From contig CBFHXS010000017.1 of the NCBI GenBank assembly GCA_965659845.1, forward strand, positions 1 through 33,333: a stretch of DNA of 33,333 bases, in the 5' to 3' direction. Position 1 is the stretch's first letter. Every line of letters begins with the position of its first letter. Made by a program: the position numbers and the translations under genes. Below, piece by piece: positions 14,690 to 22,980 of this stretch. Source of the stretch: Brumimicrobium sp965659845 (lineage in GTDB: Bacteria; Bacteroidota; Bacteroidia; Flavobacteriales_D; Crocinitomicaceae). The notes beneath the pieces were generated by a model. That model worked only from the letters and a program-made list of their open reading frames with translations. It was not told where the DNA came from and ran no database searches.

Positions 14690-15676
14690 ATGTGCGCAAT
14701 GAAAAAACTTATACTTTCTCTTCTTGCTTTTGGAATCCTTTCAATGACGAATGTTTTTAGTCAATACACATTTACGGCAAACATTCAAGGTCAAACAGGT
14801 ATAGATGTTGATGTAACCATCACATTCAACCAAGTTATTGTTAATTCATCCGATTGTAACTATGGTTTCAACTATCAAATCCAGTATGATTACGATGTGA
14901 GCTATAATCAGTATGGAAATGGTAATGGCAACAATGACTTAAACACACTCAAGGGAAGACTTGCTTGTGGTTCAAACCAGAGCTTTTTTAATTTGCCAAC
15001 CGGTGGAGGAATCGGAACTTCTCAAACAGCCAATAACTGGACTTCTCAAACAAATTGTAATGGCATAAAAGTGCAAGACTTAATGTGTAACGAAATCGAC
15101 CTTACTTTTCAAGGGCCCGGTATCGGTTACAAAACTATTCGTTTGGAAGCTATTTCTTCACTGCCTGTGGAGCTTATCGATTTTGAAGTAGAATCAATTA
15201 AAAATAATAATATATTAATTTGGTCTACTGGATCTGAAAAGAACAATGATTACTTTACAGTTGAACGCTCTTCAGATGGTGAAAACTGGGATGTAATTAA
15301 AACTATAAGTGGAGCTGGAACAACTTCTGAAAAGTCTGAATATTCAATAAGTGACGAAAATTTCCATGAACTGACTTATTACCGTTTAAAGCAATTTGAT
15401 TTTGACGGTTCTGAAACTGAATTAAAAATAATTTCAGCGAAAAGCATGTTCAATGAAAAAGCTACTGCTTATCCAAATCCAGCACAAAACATAATCTATG
15501 TCAAAGGAGCAGACGCGAAAAACTTTCAAATTATTGATGCGAAAGGTGCTGATCACTCTAAAGCTATCAAACTTAATAACGTTAGTGGTATATTGGAAGC
15601 TGATCTCAGTAACTTAAATCGCGGTGTCTACTTTTTATTTGCAAATGGTCAACAGATAAAAATAATTAAGCAATAA
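14690..15676 (+). CDS. Secreted protein with T9SS type A sorting domain
   Basis: The 328-residue product has a signal peptide, KKLILSLLAFGILSMTNVFS. Met4 at 14699 may be the real start, since it places the Lys pair at the N-terminus. The middle (about 25-150) is Asn/Gln/Tyr-rich, with a YNQYGNGNGNNDLN stretch and four or five Cys, and is not recognised. From about 165 a beta-rich module common in T9SS proteins begins (LPVELIDFEVE, then FTVERSSDGENWDVI and YYRLKQFDFDG). The end is a type A sorting domain (YPNPAQN through NLNRGVYFLFANGQQIKIIKQ). Surface or extracellular location is expected; the role is unknown. Confidence 0.85.
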   Translation: MCAMKKLILSLLAFGILSMTNVFSQYTFTANIQGQTGIDVDVTITFNQVIVNSSDCNYGFNYQIQYDYDVSYNQYGNGNGNNDLNTLKGRLACGSNQSFFNLPTGGGIGTSQTANNWTSQTNCNGIKVQDLMCNEIDLTFQGPGIGYKTIRLEAISSLPVELIDFEVESIKNNNILIWSTGSEKNNDYFTVERSSDGENWDVIKTISGAGTTSEKSEYSISDENFHELTYYRLKQFDFDGSETELKIISAKSMFNEKATAYPNPAQNIIYVKGADAKNFQIIDAKGADHSKAIKLNNVSGILEADLSNLNRGVYFLFANGQQIKIIKQ

Positions 15677-15701
15677 CGATTCTTCATAACCGTTAAGGTT
15701 T

Positions 15702-15747
15702 CATCCCCGCTTTAAAGTAGCAGTCTATAAAGCGGGGATGTTTTTTT
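15702..15747 (+). terminator. Strong Rho-independent terminator
   Basis: CATCCCCGCTTTA (15702-15714) and TAAAGCGGGGATG (15728-15740) form a perfect 13-bp stem with a 13-base loop, followed by seven T. It ends the T9SS gene. The T run overlaps the stop codon of the convergent hemerythrin gene, and no T run is present on the minus side, so it works on the plus strand only. Confidence 0.95.
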
Positions 15748-16210
15748 ATTCCGATTTCCAAAAACGATCCGCCCAATTCATACAACTCAGGTTTTCCTCC
15801 CATTTGCCATTCAACTGATCCAATGCTTCTGGAGCAACATGTTTCTGAATCAATTCAAAAAGCTCCCGTTCTTCAAAACGAATGTGTTTTCTGAGCAAAT
15901 CAGCAAAAAAGCTACAGTCATCGAGTGTTTTTAACTCCTCTACGACTTTCCTGATCTCTGAATGCTGTAATTCTGCTTGTTTACGGTATTCATTCACTTT
16001 CGGTAAAAACGTGAATACCTCCGTTTCTTCAAATCGAAAGTGCGGCTCCAATAACTCCACAAAATTTACATTGATGTATTTGGCAATTCGACTGAACTCT
16101 ACCTTCTTTTTAATTCCTTTATCCACGTTCAACGCCACGATCAATCCTTGGTGATGTTCGCGACTTAAGGGTTGAAGTCCTTCGTGTCTCTTCAGTGGTT
16201 GGGGACTCAT
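15746..16210 (-). CDS. Hemerythrin-like HHE domain protein
   Basis: The 154-residue helical protein has the hemerythrin ligand pattern: His19/His20 (REHHQG), His57 and Glu61 (PHFRFEE), His83 (LQHSEIR), and His109 and Glu113 (KHIRFEE). These would bind a non-haem di-iron centre that senses or binds oxygen, nitric oxide or peroxide. Its ATG overlaps the mfd stop codon in an ATGA, so it is probably translated by coupling to mfd. The stop lies inside the T run of the terminator belonging to the convergent T9SS gene. Confidence 0.85.
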   Translation of the reverse strand: MSPQPLKRHEGLQPLSREHHQGLIVALNVDKGIKKKVEFSRIAKYINVNFVELLEPHFRFEETEVFTFLPKVNEYRKQAELQHSEIRKVVEELKTLDDCSFFADLLRKHIRFEERELFELIQKHVAPEALDQLNGKWEENLSCMNWADRFWKSE

Positions 16211-19200
16211 GAAGAAGCTACCTTTTCGGGTAAAATAGCACTGATCTCATTTAGTGCCTTCTCAATACTGTCCACATCAGAATAGATCAAACGGAGCTTA
16301 TCATTCTTTTCACTCATCTTCACGTTTGGTGGATTCCCTTGAATGTAATTCAGTACCTGCGTGAAAATTGGACTCTGATAATACGGATGCTCTGGATTAT
16401 TTAAGAAATACCCAATCATTTTCCCTGATTTGATAACCAGCTTTGTGAAGCCTATATCTTGCGCCAACCAACGCAATCGCATGGATTGAATCAATATATT
16501 CACCACGTCCGGCATTGGACCAAAACGATCTTTTAATTGTGCCTCAAACTGACTCAATTGTTCTCCTGTTTCGATATTGTCCAACTCTTGATATAAGGCT
16601 AATCGCTCAGCAACATTATTTACATAATCGTCTGGGATTCGAATTTCCAGATCTGTTTCCAAAATACAGTCTTGCACATATTTCTGGAAACTATCCGAGT
16701 TTCGATCTTCAAATACTTCCTTGAATTCTGACTGACGCAATTCATCAATCGCTTCATTTAGGATCTTCTGATACATGTCGAACCCAATGTCTGCAATAAA
16801 TCCACTTTGTTCTCCCCCAAGTAAATTTCCAGCTCCTCGAATGTCTAAATCTTTCATTGCAATGCTGAATCCTGCTCCTAAATCTGAGAATTGAACCAGC
16901 GCATTTAACCTTTTCTTCGCTTCTGAGGTCAGCATGTTGTAGCGTGGAGCGATCAAATAACAGAATCCTTTTTTGGTCGATCGACCTACTCTACCTCTCA
17001 ACTGGTGAAGATCACTCAACCCAAAGTTGTTCGCGTTGTTGATAATGATCGTATTTGCATTGGAAATATCAATTCCCGACTCAATGATCGTCGTAGCAAG
17101 CAAAACGTCATACTCATGATTGATAAAGTCCATCATGATCTTTTCGAGTTTCTTCCCTTCCATCTGACCGTGACCAATTCCCACGCGAACTCCTGGACAC
17201 AGGCGCTGTATCATTCCAGCGACTTCCTTGATATTCTCTAAACGGTTGTGTACGAAATAGACCTGTCCTCCTCGCGTAACTTCATACGAAATTGCATCTC
17301 GGATGATTTCTTCATTGAACTCAACAACTTCAGTTAATACTGGCTGTCTGTTTGGTGGAGGCGTATTAATTATACTTAAATCTCTCGCTCCCATCAATGA
17401 AAACTGCAGGGTTCGTGGAATTGGCGTGGCGGTCAATGTTAAGGTGTCTACCGTCGCTTTCAACGTTTTCAGTTTGTCTTTAACGGATACTCCGAACTTC
17501 TGTTCTTCATCAATAATAATCAGTCCTAAGTCCTTAAATTTCACATTCTTACTCGCGATTTTATGCGTACCAACAAGAATGTCAATTTTGCCTTCTTCCA
17601 AGTTCTTCAGCGTTTCCGTAATCTGTTTTTGGGACTTGAATCGATTGATGTAATCTACAGTAACAGGAAAGTCTTTTAAACGTTCTTTAAAACTGCGATA
17701 GTGCTGATGAGACAAGATTGTTGTCGGAACTAAAATCGCAACTTGTTTTCCATCCGTGGCTGCCTTGAATGCTGCACGAACTGCAATTTCTGTTTTCCCA
17801 AAACCAACGTCACCACAGATCAATCGATCCATAGGCGTGTCTTTTTCCATGTCTGCCTTTACCGCTTCTGTTGCTTTCAACTGGTCGGGAGTATCCTCAT
17901 AAATAAAAGAGGCTTCCAACTCATTTTGCAAGTACGTATCTGGAGAATAGGCATAACCAGGCTGACTCTTACGTTTTGCATACAGCTGAATAAGATCAAA
18001 CGCAATTTCCTTAATTTTCTTCTTGGTCTTCGACTTTAATTTTGACCACGTCTGCGTTCCCAGTTTATTCATCTTTGGCGCAGTGCCATCCTTTCCAGTA
18101 AACTTAGAAATGCGGTGCAATGAATGAATCGAAACATACAGTACATCATTGTCCTTATACACCAATCGTATTGCTTCTTGCGGCTTTCCGTTGACGTCAA
18201 TGGTCTCCAATCCACTAAATCGTCCAACCCCGTGATCAATGTGAGTTACAAAATCACCTTTCTGAAGATTATAGATCTCTTTTAAGGTCAATGCTTGTTT
18301 CGCTTGACGGAACCCTTCTTTCAACCTGAAACGGTGATAACGTTCAAAGATCTGGTGATCCGTATAGCAAACGAGGTTTAGTTCTTTGCAAATAAATCCT
18401 TCGTGAATCGCGCAATTGACAGAGGTGAAATCAACATTTGCTTCAATATCTCTGAATATATCATGCAGTCGCTCAATCTGCTTTGGTTGATTGGAAAAGA
18501 TGAGAAGATCAGATCCTTGCTTTTTGCGTTGTCTAAGGTCTTCTGTCAACATTTCAAAATTCTTATTGAAGGCAGGCTGGGGCTCAAACCCAAACGCTAT
18601 GACCTTCGCATCGGTATTTGTATAATCGGGTCCCCACTCTATTTGATTAAATAAGGTGGATTGCTTCTCCCAGTCAGAAGGGTGATAGTATAATTCCGAG
18701 GGTAAGCTATGTTTTACTCCTGTGTCGGGAAGACCGTCGTGAATCTTAACTGCTTTTTGATATTCTCTATCCAGCTGAGCCTTTACTTCTTTTAGTGAAC
18801 TCACCCACAATGTGGTTTGCTTTCCTAAAAAAGAAAGAAATGAACCGTTCTCTTCGTTCTCCAAAGAACGTTGAATATTGGGCACAATGTTGAAAAAGGC
18901 ATGTTCTCGATTCGACAATTGAGAAACAGGATCAAAGGTTCGAATCGTTTCCACCTCATCGCCAAAAAATTCTAGTCTGAAAGGCTCATCATGTGCGTAA
19001 GAAAACACGTCTACAATACCTCCACGCACTGCAAACTGACCAGGCTCATAAACAAAATCAACCGTTTGAAAACCGTATTCCAATAATAACTCATTGAGAA
19101 AATCAATAGCATAATCCTTCCCTCTTTCAACTTTGAACGAATGATCGACCAACTTTTGTTTTGTAGGTACACGCTCAAATAATGCTGTTGGATAAGTCAC

Positions 19201-19566
19201 CACCCAAGTGTTTGGAGACTTAGAGATTTTGTCTAAGGCTTCAGCGCGTGCAACAACATTTGCGTTATCCGTATCTTCAACTTTGTACGGAACTTTGTAG
19301 GACGCTGGGTAAAAAACCATTCGGTCCTCATCATTCGGATACAAACTCTGAAGGTCATTGAAAAAATAAGCAGCTTCTTCTTTGTCTTGCAGCACAAAAA
19401 GATGATATCCCGGAACTTGTTCTGCAGCAGCAGTAGCAGCGAATGATTTACCCGCCCCTAAAATACGCTTCCATTGAATGCGAGAATTATCGTACTGAAG
19501 TTGGTCAACGGTATCAACCACTCCTTGTAATTTTTGAAACTTTTGTCGGATCTCCTTAATGTTCAT
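16207..19566 (-). CDS. mfd: Transcription-repair coupling factor Mfd
   Basis: The 1119-residue protein has the usual Mfd order. A UvrB-homology region lies at the N-terminus, and a CarD-like RNA polymerase-interacting domain near 440-530 begins GDFVTHIDHGVGRFSGLE. The superfamily 2 translocase has Walker A GDVGFGKTE, the DEEQ box and LTATPIPRTL. Later come GRVGRS, the RGAGNLLGGEQSGF segment and the C-terminal TRCF domain. Mfd dislodges RNA polymerase stalled at lesions and recruits UvrA. It starts at ATG 19566, 23 bases after a -7 box. It overlaps the hemerythrin gene by 4 bases at its 3' end. Confidence 0.97.
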   Translation of the reverse strand: MNIKEIRQKFQKLQGVVDTVDQLQYDNSRIQWKRILGAGKSFAATAAAEQVPGYHLFVLQDKEEAAYFFNDLQSLYPNDEDRMVFYPASYKVPYKVEDTDNANVVARAEALDKISKSPNTWVVTYPTALFERVPTKQKLVDHSFKVERGKDYAIDFLNELLLEYGFQTVDFVYEPGQFAVRGGIVDVFSYAHDEPFRLEFFGDEVETIRTFDPVSQLSNREHAFFNIVPNIQRSLENEENGSFLSFLGKQTTLWVSSLKEVKAQLDREYQKAVKIHDGLPDTGVKHSLPSELYYHPSDWEKQSTLFNQIEWGPDYTNTDAKVIAFGFEPQPAFNKNFEMLTEDLRQRKKQGSDLLIFSNQPKQIERLHDIFRDIEANVDFTSVNCAIHEGFICKELNLVCYTDHQIFERYHRFRLKEGFRQAKQALTLKEIYNLQKGDFVTHIDHGVGRFSGLETIDVNGKPQEAIRLVYKDNDVLYVSIHSLHRISKFTGKDGTAPKMNKLGTQTWSKLKSKTKKKIKEIAFDLIQLYAKRKSQPGYAYSPDTYLQNELEASFIYEDTPDQLKATEAVKADMEKDTPMDRLICGDVGFGKTEIAVRAAFKAATDGKQVAILVPTTILSHQHYRSFKERLKDFPVTVDYINRFKSQKQITETLKNLEEGKIDILVGTHKIASKNVKFKDLGLIIIDEEQKFGVSVKDKLKTLKATVDTLTLTATPIPRTLQFSLMGARDLSIINTPPPNRQPVLTEVVEFNEEIIRDAISYEVTRGGQVYFVHNRLENIKEVAGMIQRLCPGVRVGIGHGQMEGKKLEKIMMDFINHEYDVLLATTIIESGIDISNANTIIINNANNFGLSDLHQLRGRVGRSTKKGFCYLIAPRYNMLTSEAKKRLNALVQFSDLGAGFSIAMKDLDIRGAGNLLGGEQSGFIADIGFDMYQKILNEAIDELRQSEFKEVFEDRNSDSFQKYVQDCILETDLEIRIPDDYVNNVAERLALYQELDNIETGEQLSQFEAQLKDRFGPMPDVVNILIQSMRLRWLAQDIGFTKLVIKSGKMIGYFLNNPEHPYYQSPIFTQVLNYIQGNPPNVKMSEKNDKLRLIYSDVDSIEKALNEISAILPEKVASS

Positions 19567-19589
19567 CTAATCGTATGGTCTTGCTTATG

Positions 19590-19597
19590 CAAAGTTA
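19590..19597 (-). promoter_or_regulatory. -7 box upstream of mfd
   Basis: The minus strand reads TAACTTTG, an exact TAnnTTTG match, 23 bases before the mfd ATG. Its -33 region lies inside the first copy of the repeat that begins at 19600, so the repeat supplies part of the mfd promoter. No TTG is visible there. Confidence 0.45.
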
Positions 19598-19599
19598 AC

Positions 19600-19696
19600 G
19601 GATATTTAGGAGAGTTGTTCATGTAGGTTTGTTTGATCTTGGAAGAAGGTAGGATTAGGCTGAAGGCAGGATCAGTAGATCCTGCGGAGAGCTAGA
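19600..19696. repeat. Intergenic repeat, copy 1
   Basis: Positions 19600-19647 match 21583-21630 at 46 of 48 bases in the same orientation. After a diverged stretch, the hairpin GCAGGATC-AGTA-GATCCTGC (19666-19685) and the following GGAGAG also match copy 2. The repeat abuts the mfd -7 box. It has no coding capacity and resembles a member of a dispersed intergenic repeat family. Confidence 0.85.
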
Positions 19697-19720
19697 GAAT
19701 GAGCATATTATTTTCATGTT

Positions 19721-19857
19721 GGGCTCTCGATACAATACTGATACTTCGTTTCACTTTGATCAGTATCACTCGATCACCTTACATTTAAGTGAGATAATTT
19801 ATATTAGGGTTAGGCGATCGAGTGTTTCGAACAGCGGGAGAAATGTATCGAGATCCC
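19721..19857. mobile_element. ~137-bp MITE-like element with nested inverted repeats
   Basis: The ends are GGGCTCTCGATACA (19721-19734) and TGTATCGAGATCCC (19844-19857), inverted repeats matching at 13 of 14 bases. Inside are CACTCGATCACC (19767-19778) and GGCGATCGAGTG (19813-19824), inverted at 11 of 12. A hairpin ATACTGAT/ATCAGTAT (19735-19742 and 19759-19766) is also present. No open frame is present. The structure fits a non-autonomous mobile element or a folded intergenic repeat. No flanking target-site duplication is obvious by eye. It lies just past the stop of the 19889-21469 gene and may also act as its terminator. Confidence 0.6.
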
Positions 19858-19888
19858 GGTGTAACAATACTTGATTTTGCGATGCTCA

Positions 19889-21469
19889 CTATTTCACGAT
19901 CGCACGGCGTAAAATACCTGAACCAGTTACTACTTCAATAATGTAGCTTCCTTTCTCTAGCTCTGAGGTATTAATTTCAATTGTACCATTTTGGATATTA
20001 TAGAATTTATTAAGTACTATTTCTCCTAATGAATTATAGAGCTTTATTTCGTTGATAGACACTTCAGCATTTTCAATTTCAATAGTCAAGTTGTCCTCCA
20101 TTGGCACTGGATAAAGCTTGCCAGATAAATCTATAGCATTTTGAGAATCTACTGACAAGGATTCTATATCTAACTGAATAATCCATCCGTCCCAATCGCC
20201 AAAGTTTGGCACTGTTTTATCTCCTGAGATAACTGAAGCAGAAGAGCCTGCAATCACCAAGGTATCGTTTGAAACAACAACTGAACCAGAGGCATCTGTG
20301 AAATTCCCACCAATAGTCTTTTGCCAAAGTAAAGTTCCGTAATAGTCAAAATATAGAAGCCACATATCACTAAAACCTTTACTATCCTCAGTTTTATCAA
20401 TAGACGCGTCGGATTGACTATTACCGGCAATAAATATATTGTTATTTAAAACGCAAATTCTCGAAGTTCCATCAAAATCATCTCCTCCAAAATTGAACTG
20501 ATCAATTATTTGACCATCAAAATTAACTTTAACAACCCAAATATCACTTGACCCTTTTCTCGGTAAAGTTCTATTTCCAGAAACACCAGAGCCACTATTC
20601 ATAGGTAAGAATAAAGTGTTATTCAGAATAGAAAATCCAACAATACCAACATCATATGAATCGCCCCCAATCGTTTTGTCCCAAATAATGTTTCCCGTTA
20701 AATCCGTTCTAATCATCCAAACATCACTCAAACCAAAGGACGGTTCAGATTTATCGCCATTTTGTCCGCCATTTGATTCTCCAAAAATGTAAATACTAGA
20801 ATTATTGACTTTCAAACCTAAAGTCTTGTCAGCTCCATCAGAACCAAAACCTTGTTGCCACAAATAATCACCTTCTGAATCGATAGAAAACAACCAGTAA
20901 TCTCCAATACCTTTATTATCAGTTATCTTATTTCCATCATTCGATGAATTAGAAGTTGCCAATACCAAAAGATCAGAACCTAGTAACTCGAATTGCCCCC
21001 TGTAATCTGCATCGCTTCCTCCGTAGGTACGATCCCAAATTTTATTTCCATCTAGATCTGTTTTGACAATCCAAATATCAGAATCTCCATAATTAATAGC
21101 GCTTTTGTTTCCCGATACTGGTGAATCCGAAGAACCACATAGATATAATGCCTGGTCTATTAATATGAGGTCATTAACATAGTCTCGTCCAGACCCACCA
21201 AAAGATTTCTGCCAAACAATATTAAAGTTATTATCGTATCTAATCAGAATGTAATCATACCCATCATAATTTGCAAAAAAAGCATTACCAGTCCCACTCT
21301 GTGAAGTTGAAGCAACCGCAGCATAATAGCCATCGGCAGTTTTAACAATTTTACTAAAGACATCATAGTCTGCTCCACCGTAAACGGCTTGGTTTTGAAT
21401 AGAAACTTGCGCAAAGGAAAAATTGAAAAAGAATAAACAACAAAAAGTGATTTTGATCGAAATGGTCAT
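19889..21469 (-). CDS. Secreted SBBP/propeller-like repeat protein with T9SS type A domain
   Basis: ATG 21469 (MTISIKITFCCLFFFNFSFA) gives a clean signal peptide; the frame is open 33 codons further upstream but that part has no signal character. The 526-residue product contains about seven repeats of roughly 55-60 residues built around W-x-K/R-x-(F/I/Y)GG and SD-x-W-(I/L/M) motifs, as in WQKSFGGSGRDYVND, WDRTYGGSDADYRG, WQQGFGSDGAD, WDKTIGGDSYD and WQKTIGGNFTDAS. These look like a beta-propeller. The end (LYPVPMEDNLTIEIENAEVS through LRRAIVK) is a type A T9SS sorting domain. Function is unknown. The gene is bracketed by direct repeats at 19600 and 21583. Confidence 0.85.
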   Translation of the reverse strand: MTISIKITFCCLFFFNFSFAQVSIQNQAVYGGADYDVFSKIVKTADGYYAAVASTSQSGTGNAFFANYDGYDYILIRYDNNFNIVWQKSFGGSGRDYVNDLILIDQALYLCGSSDSPVSGNKSAINYGDSDIWIVKTDLDGNKIWDRTYGGSDADYRGQFELLGSDLLVLATSNSSNDGNKITDNKGIGDYWLFSIDSEGDYLWQQGFGSDGADKTLGLKVNNSSIYIFGESNGGQNGDKSEPSFGLSDVWMIRTDLTGNIIWDKTIGGDSYDVGIVGFSILNNTLFLPMNSGSGVSGNRTLPRKGSSDIWVVKVNFDGQIIDQFNFGGDDFDGTSRICVLNNNIFIAGNSQSDASIDKTEDSKGFSDMWLLYFDYYGTLLWQKTIGGNFTDASGSVVVSNDTLVIAGSSASVISGDKTVPNFGDWDGWIIQLDIESLSVDSQNAIDLSGKLYPVPMEDNLTIEIENAEVSINEIKLYNSLGEIVLNKFYNIQNGTIEINTSELEKGSYIIEVVTGSGILRRAIVK

Positions 21470-21582
21470 AAATTGTGTTTTCGTAAAGTGTAACATTAAT
21501 CTTGTTGCTTTGCAAGTAAATTGGGAAGTTTTCAGTGCTTTAAAGGTTAAATGACTGATAATTAACATGAATATATCTAAAA

Positions 21583-21706
21583 GGATATTTAGGAGAGTTG
21601 TTCATATAGGTTTGTTTGATCTGGGAAGAAAGCAGTATAGAAAAAATACGCAGGATCAGGAGATCCTGCGGAGAGTTGAGAGATCCTGCGGAGAGCTGAG
21701 AGTTGT
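21583..21706. repeat. Intergenic repeat, copy 2
   Basis: Positions 21583-21630 are the direct repeat of 19600-19647 (46 of 48 identical). The hairpin here is longer by one pair: CGCAGGATC-AGGA-GATCCTGCG (21649-21670). The right end is extended by an extra 20-bp unit and closes with GAGAGTTGTTCA, echoing GAGAGTTGTTCAT inside the left half of the same repeat. Confidence 0.85.
21661..21700. repeat. Tandem duplication of a 20-bp unit in copy 2
   Basis: AGATCCTGCGGAGAGTTGAG is followed directly by AGATCCTGCGGAGAGCTGAG, with one mismatch. Copy 1 has only one unit, so this is a local duplication of the right arm of the hairpin and its flank. Confidence 0.9.
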
Positions 21707-21819
21707 TCAAGCGATCTGCATGTTTATAGGTAATGTATTTATGGTGGAAAGAATCCGTATATAAAAAAATGACCGAACCTTTCTGACACAACTGTGTATT
21801 ACGGTAAAATAGCAGAATT

Positions 21820-22980
21820 ATGAAGTTAAGAATTGTTTTAGTTGCGATGTTATGTAGTGTATTATTCTCTCATGCACAAGAAAAACCGCAAGAAGTGAAA
21901 TCACTTACCAAGGAATTTCATGAATTTGAATGGTATACTAATCAGTATTCTCTCTGGGAAAAAGAAATCAAAAAGGACAGTAAAGATGAGGAGGCTTGGA
22001 TTAATCTATATGCTGCAGCTCGTTATGCTAAATATATGGCTGATGATGAAAAATCAGAAGAGGCATGGACCAGCAAAGAACTGGACATATTACCAAGGAT
22101 GAGTAAAGCGATAAAAGGCACATTTGCCTATTACCGAATTCTAATCTGGCACAACTCTATTTGGAACGCCAAAGACAAAGAAGAACAAGACAAGTATATA
22201 AACTATGCGCTCAAAGCGTATGAATTAGACCCGTCAAATCCAGATATATATCCAAACCTGATGAACATCTATAAAATCTATTCCCCAGATGCAGATAAAC
22301 TCAAAGAGGTTGCTCAACGATGGAAGGAGTCGGGAGACTTTACTCCCAATCTAATGGCACTTTCGTATAATGCTTTGATGAACACCAAAAAGAACTCAAT
22401 ACTAATTACTGGCGGTGATAATGATACCTATCCTTTGTGGGTTGCACAACACGCAAATCAGTTCAGACAAGACGTTAATGTCTGGAATATCTATTTGATC
22501 TCTCTACCCGAATATCGAAATAGGATGTTTAAGAAGTTGAACATTCCTCCGTTAGAAGGTGACAATCTGGAGCAGTCCCAAATCATAGATCACATCGCAA
22601 AACATAGAGGAGATCATTTACTTTATTTTTATAATAAAGGAATTATTGCCAAAGATTCCACTTTACACGACAAGCTATACAATGTAGGACTGGTTTATCA
22701 ATACTCAGAAGAGTCGTTCGATAATTCAGCACTTATAGTGGATCATTTTGAAAATAAGTTTTTGCTCAATCATATGAAATATAACTTTTATCAAAGCCAG
22801 TATCCGCTTTTGGACCAAAGACATAACTACTCCTACTTGTCTGGGTTAATGTTCTTATATCAACACTATATGCTTGTTGAAAATTCTTCCAAAACAGAAG
22901 AAACAAAGGAATTAATTCTACGTTTGGGTGAGGGTTTTCGATATTTAAAAGAAATTAAACAAGAATTAAATCTTGACTAG
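21820..22980 (+). CDS. Exported helical protein with a GDNDTYPLW motif, unknown function
   Basis: The 386-residue product has a signal peptide, MKLRIVLVAMLCSVLFSHA. The region about 40-180 is helical and TPR-like (WINLYAAARYAKYMADDEKS, then YALKAYELDPSNPDIYPNLM). A conserved-looking core follows near 195-240: SILITGGDNDTYPLWVAQHA, then DVNVWNIYLISLPEYRNRM. That core resembles the end of DUF2723-type membrane proteins of Bacteroidota, but here there are no transmembrane helices beyond the signal. It overlaps the ECF sigma gene by 8 bases and is the first gene of that operon, so it may be an input or effector of the sigma pathway. The family is otherwise unrecognised. Confidence 0.8.
   Translation: MKLRIVLVAMLCSVLFSHAQEKPQEVKSLTKEFHEFEWYTNQYSLWEKEIKKDSKDEEAWINLYAAARYAKYMADDEKSEEAWTSKELDILPRMSKAIKGTFAYYRILIWHNSIWNAKDKEEQDKYINYALKAYELDPSNPDIYPNLMNIYKIYSPDADKLKEVAQRWKESGDFTPNLMALSYNALMNTKKNSILITGGDNDTYPLWVAQHANQFRQDVNVWNIYLISLPEYRNRMFKKLNIPPLEGDNLEQSQIIDHIAKHRGDHLLYFYNKGIIAKDSTLHDKLYNVGLVYQYSEESFDNSALIVDHFENKFLLNHMKYNFYQSQYPLLDQRHNYSYLSGLMFLYQHYMLVENSSKTEETKELILRLGEGFRYLKEIKQELNLD

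Larger units (their letters stand above)
19567..19888. other. Repeat-filled gap between mfd and the T9SS repeat protein
   Basis: No gene is present. From left to right it holds the mfd leader and -7 box, repeat copy 1 (19600-19696) and the inverted-repeat element (19721-19857). Confidence 0.8.
21470..21819. other. Gap holding repeat copy 2, no gene
   Basis: This stretch separates the divergent starts at 21469 and 21820. Its core is repeat copy 2 (21583-21706) with an internal 20-bp tandem duplication. A weak stem ACACA-AC-TGTGT lies about 30 bp before the 21820 gene. A TTG followed by a TACACTTT-like sequence on the minus strand (around 21480-21512) may promote the leftward gene. No exact TAnnTTTG box was found for the rightward gene. 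Confidence 0.65.
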
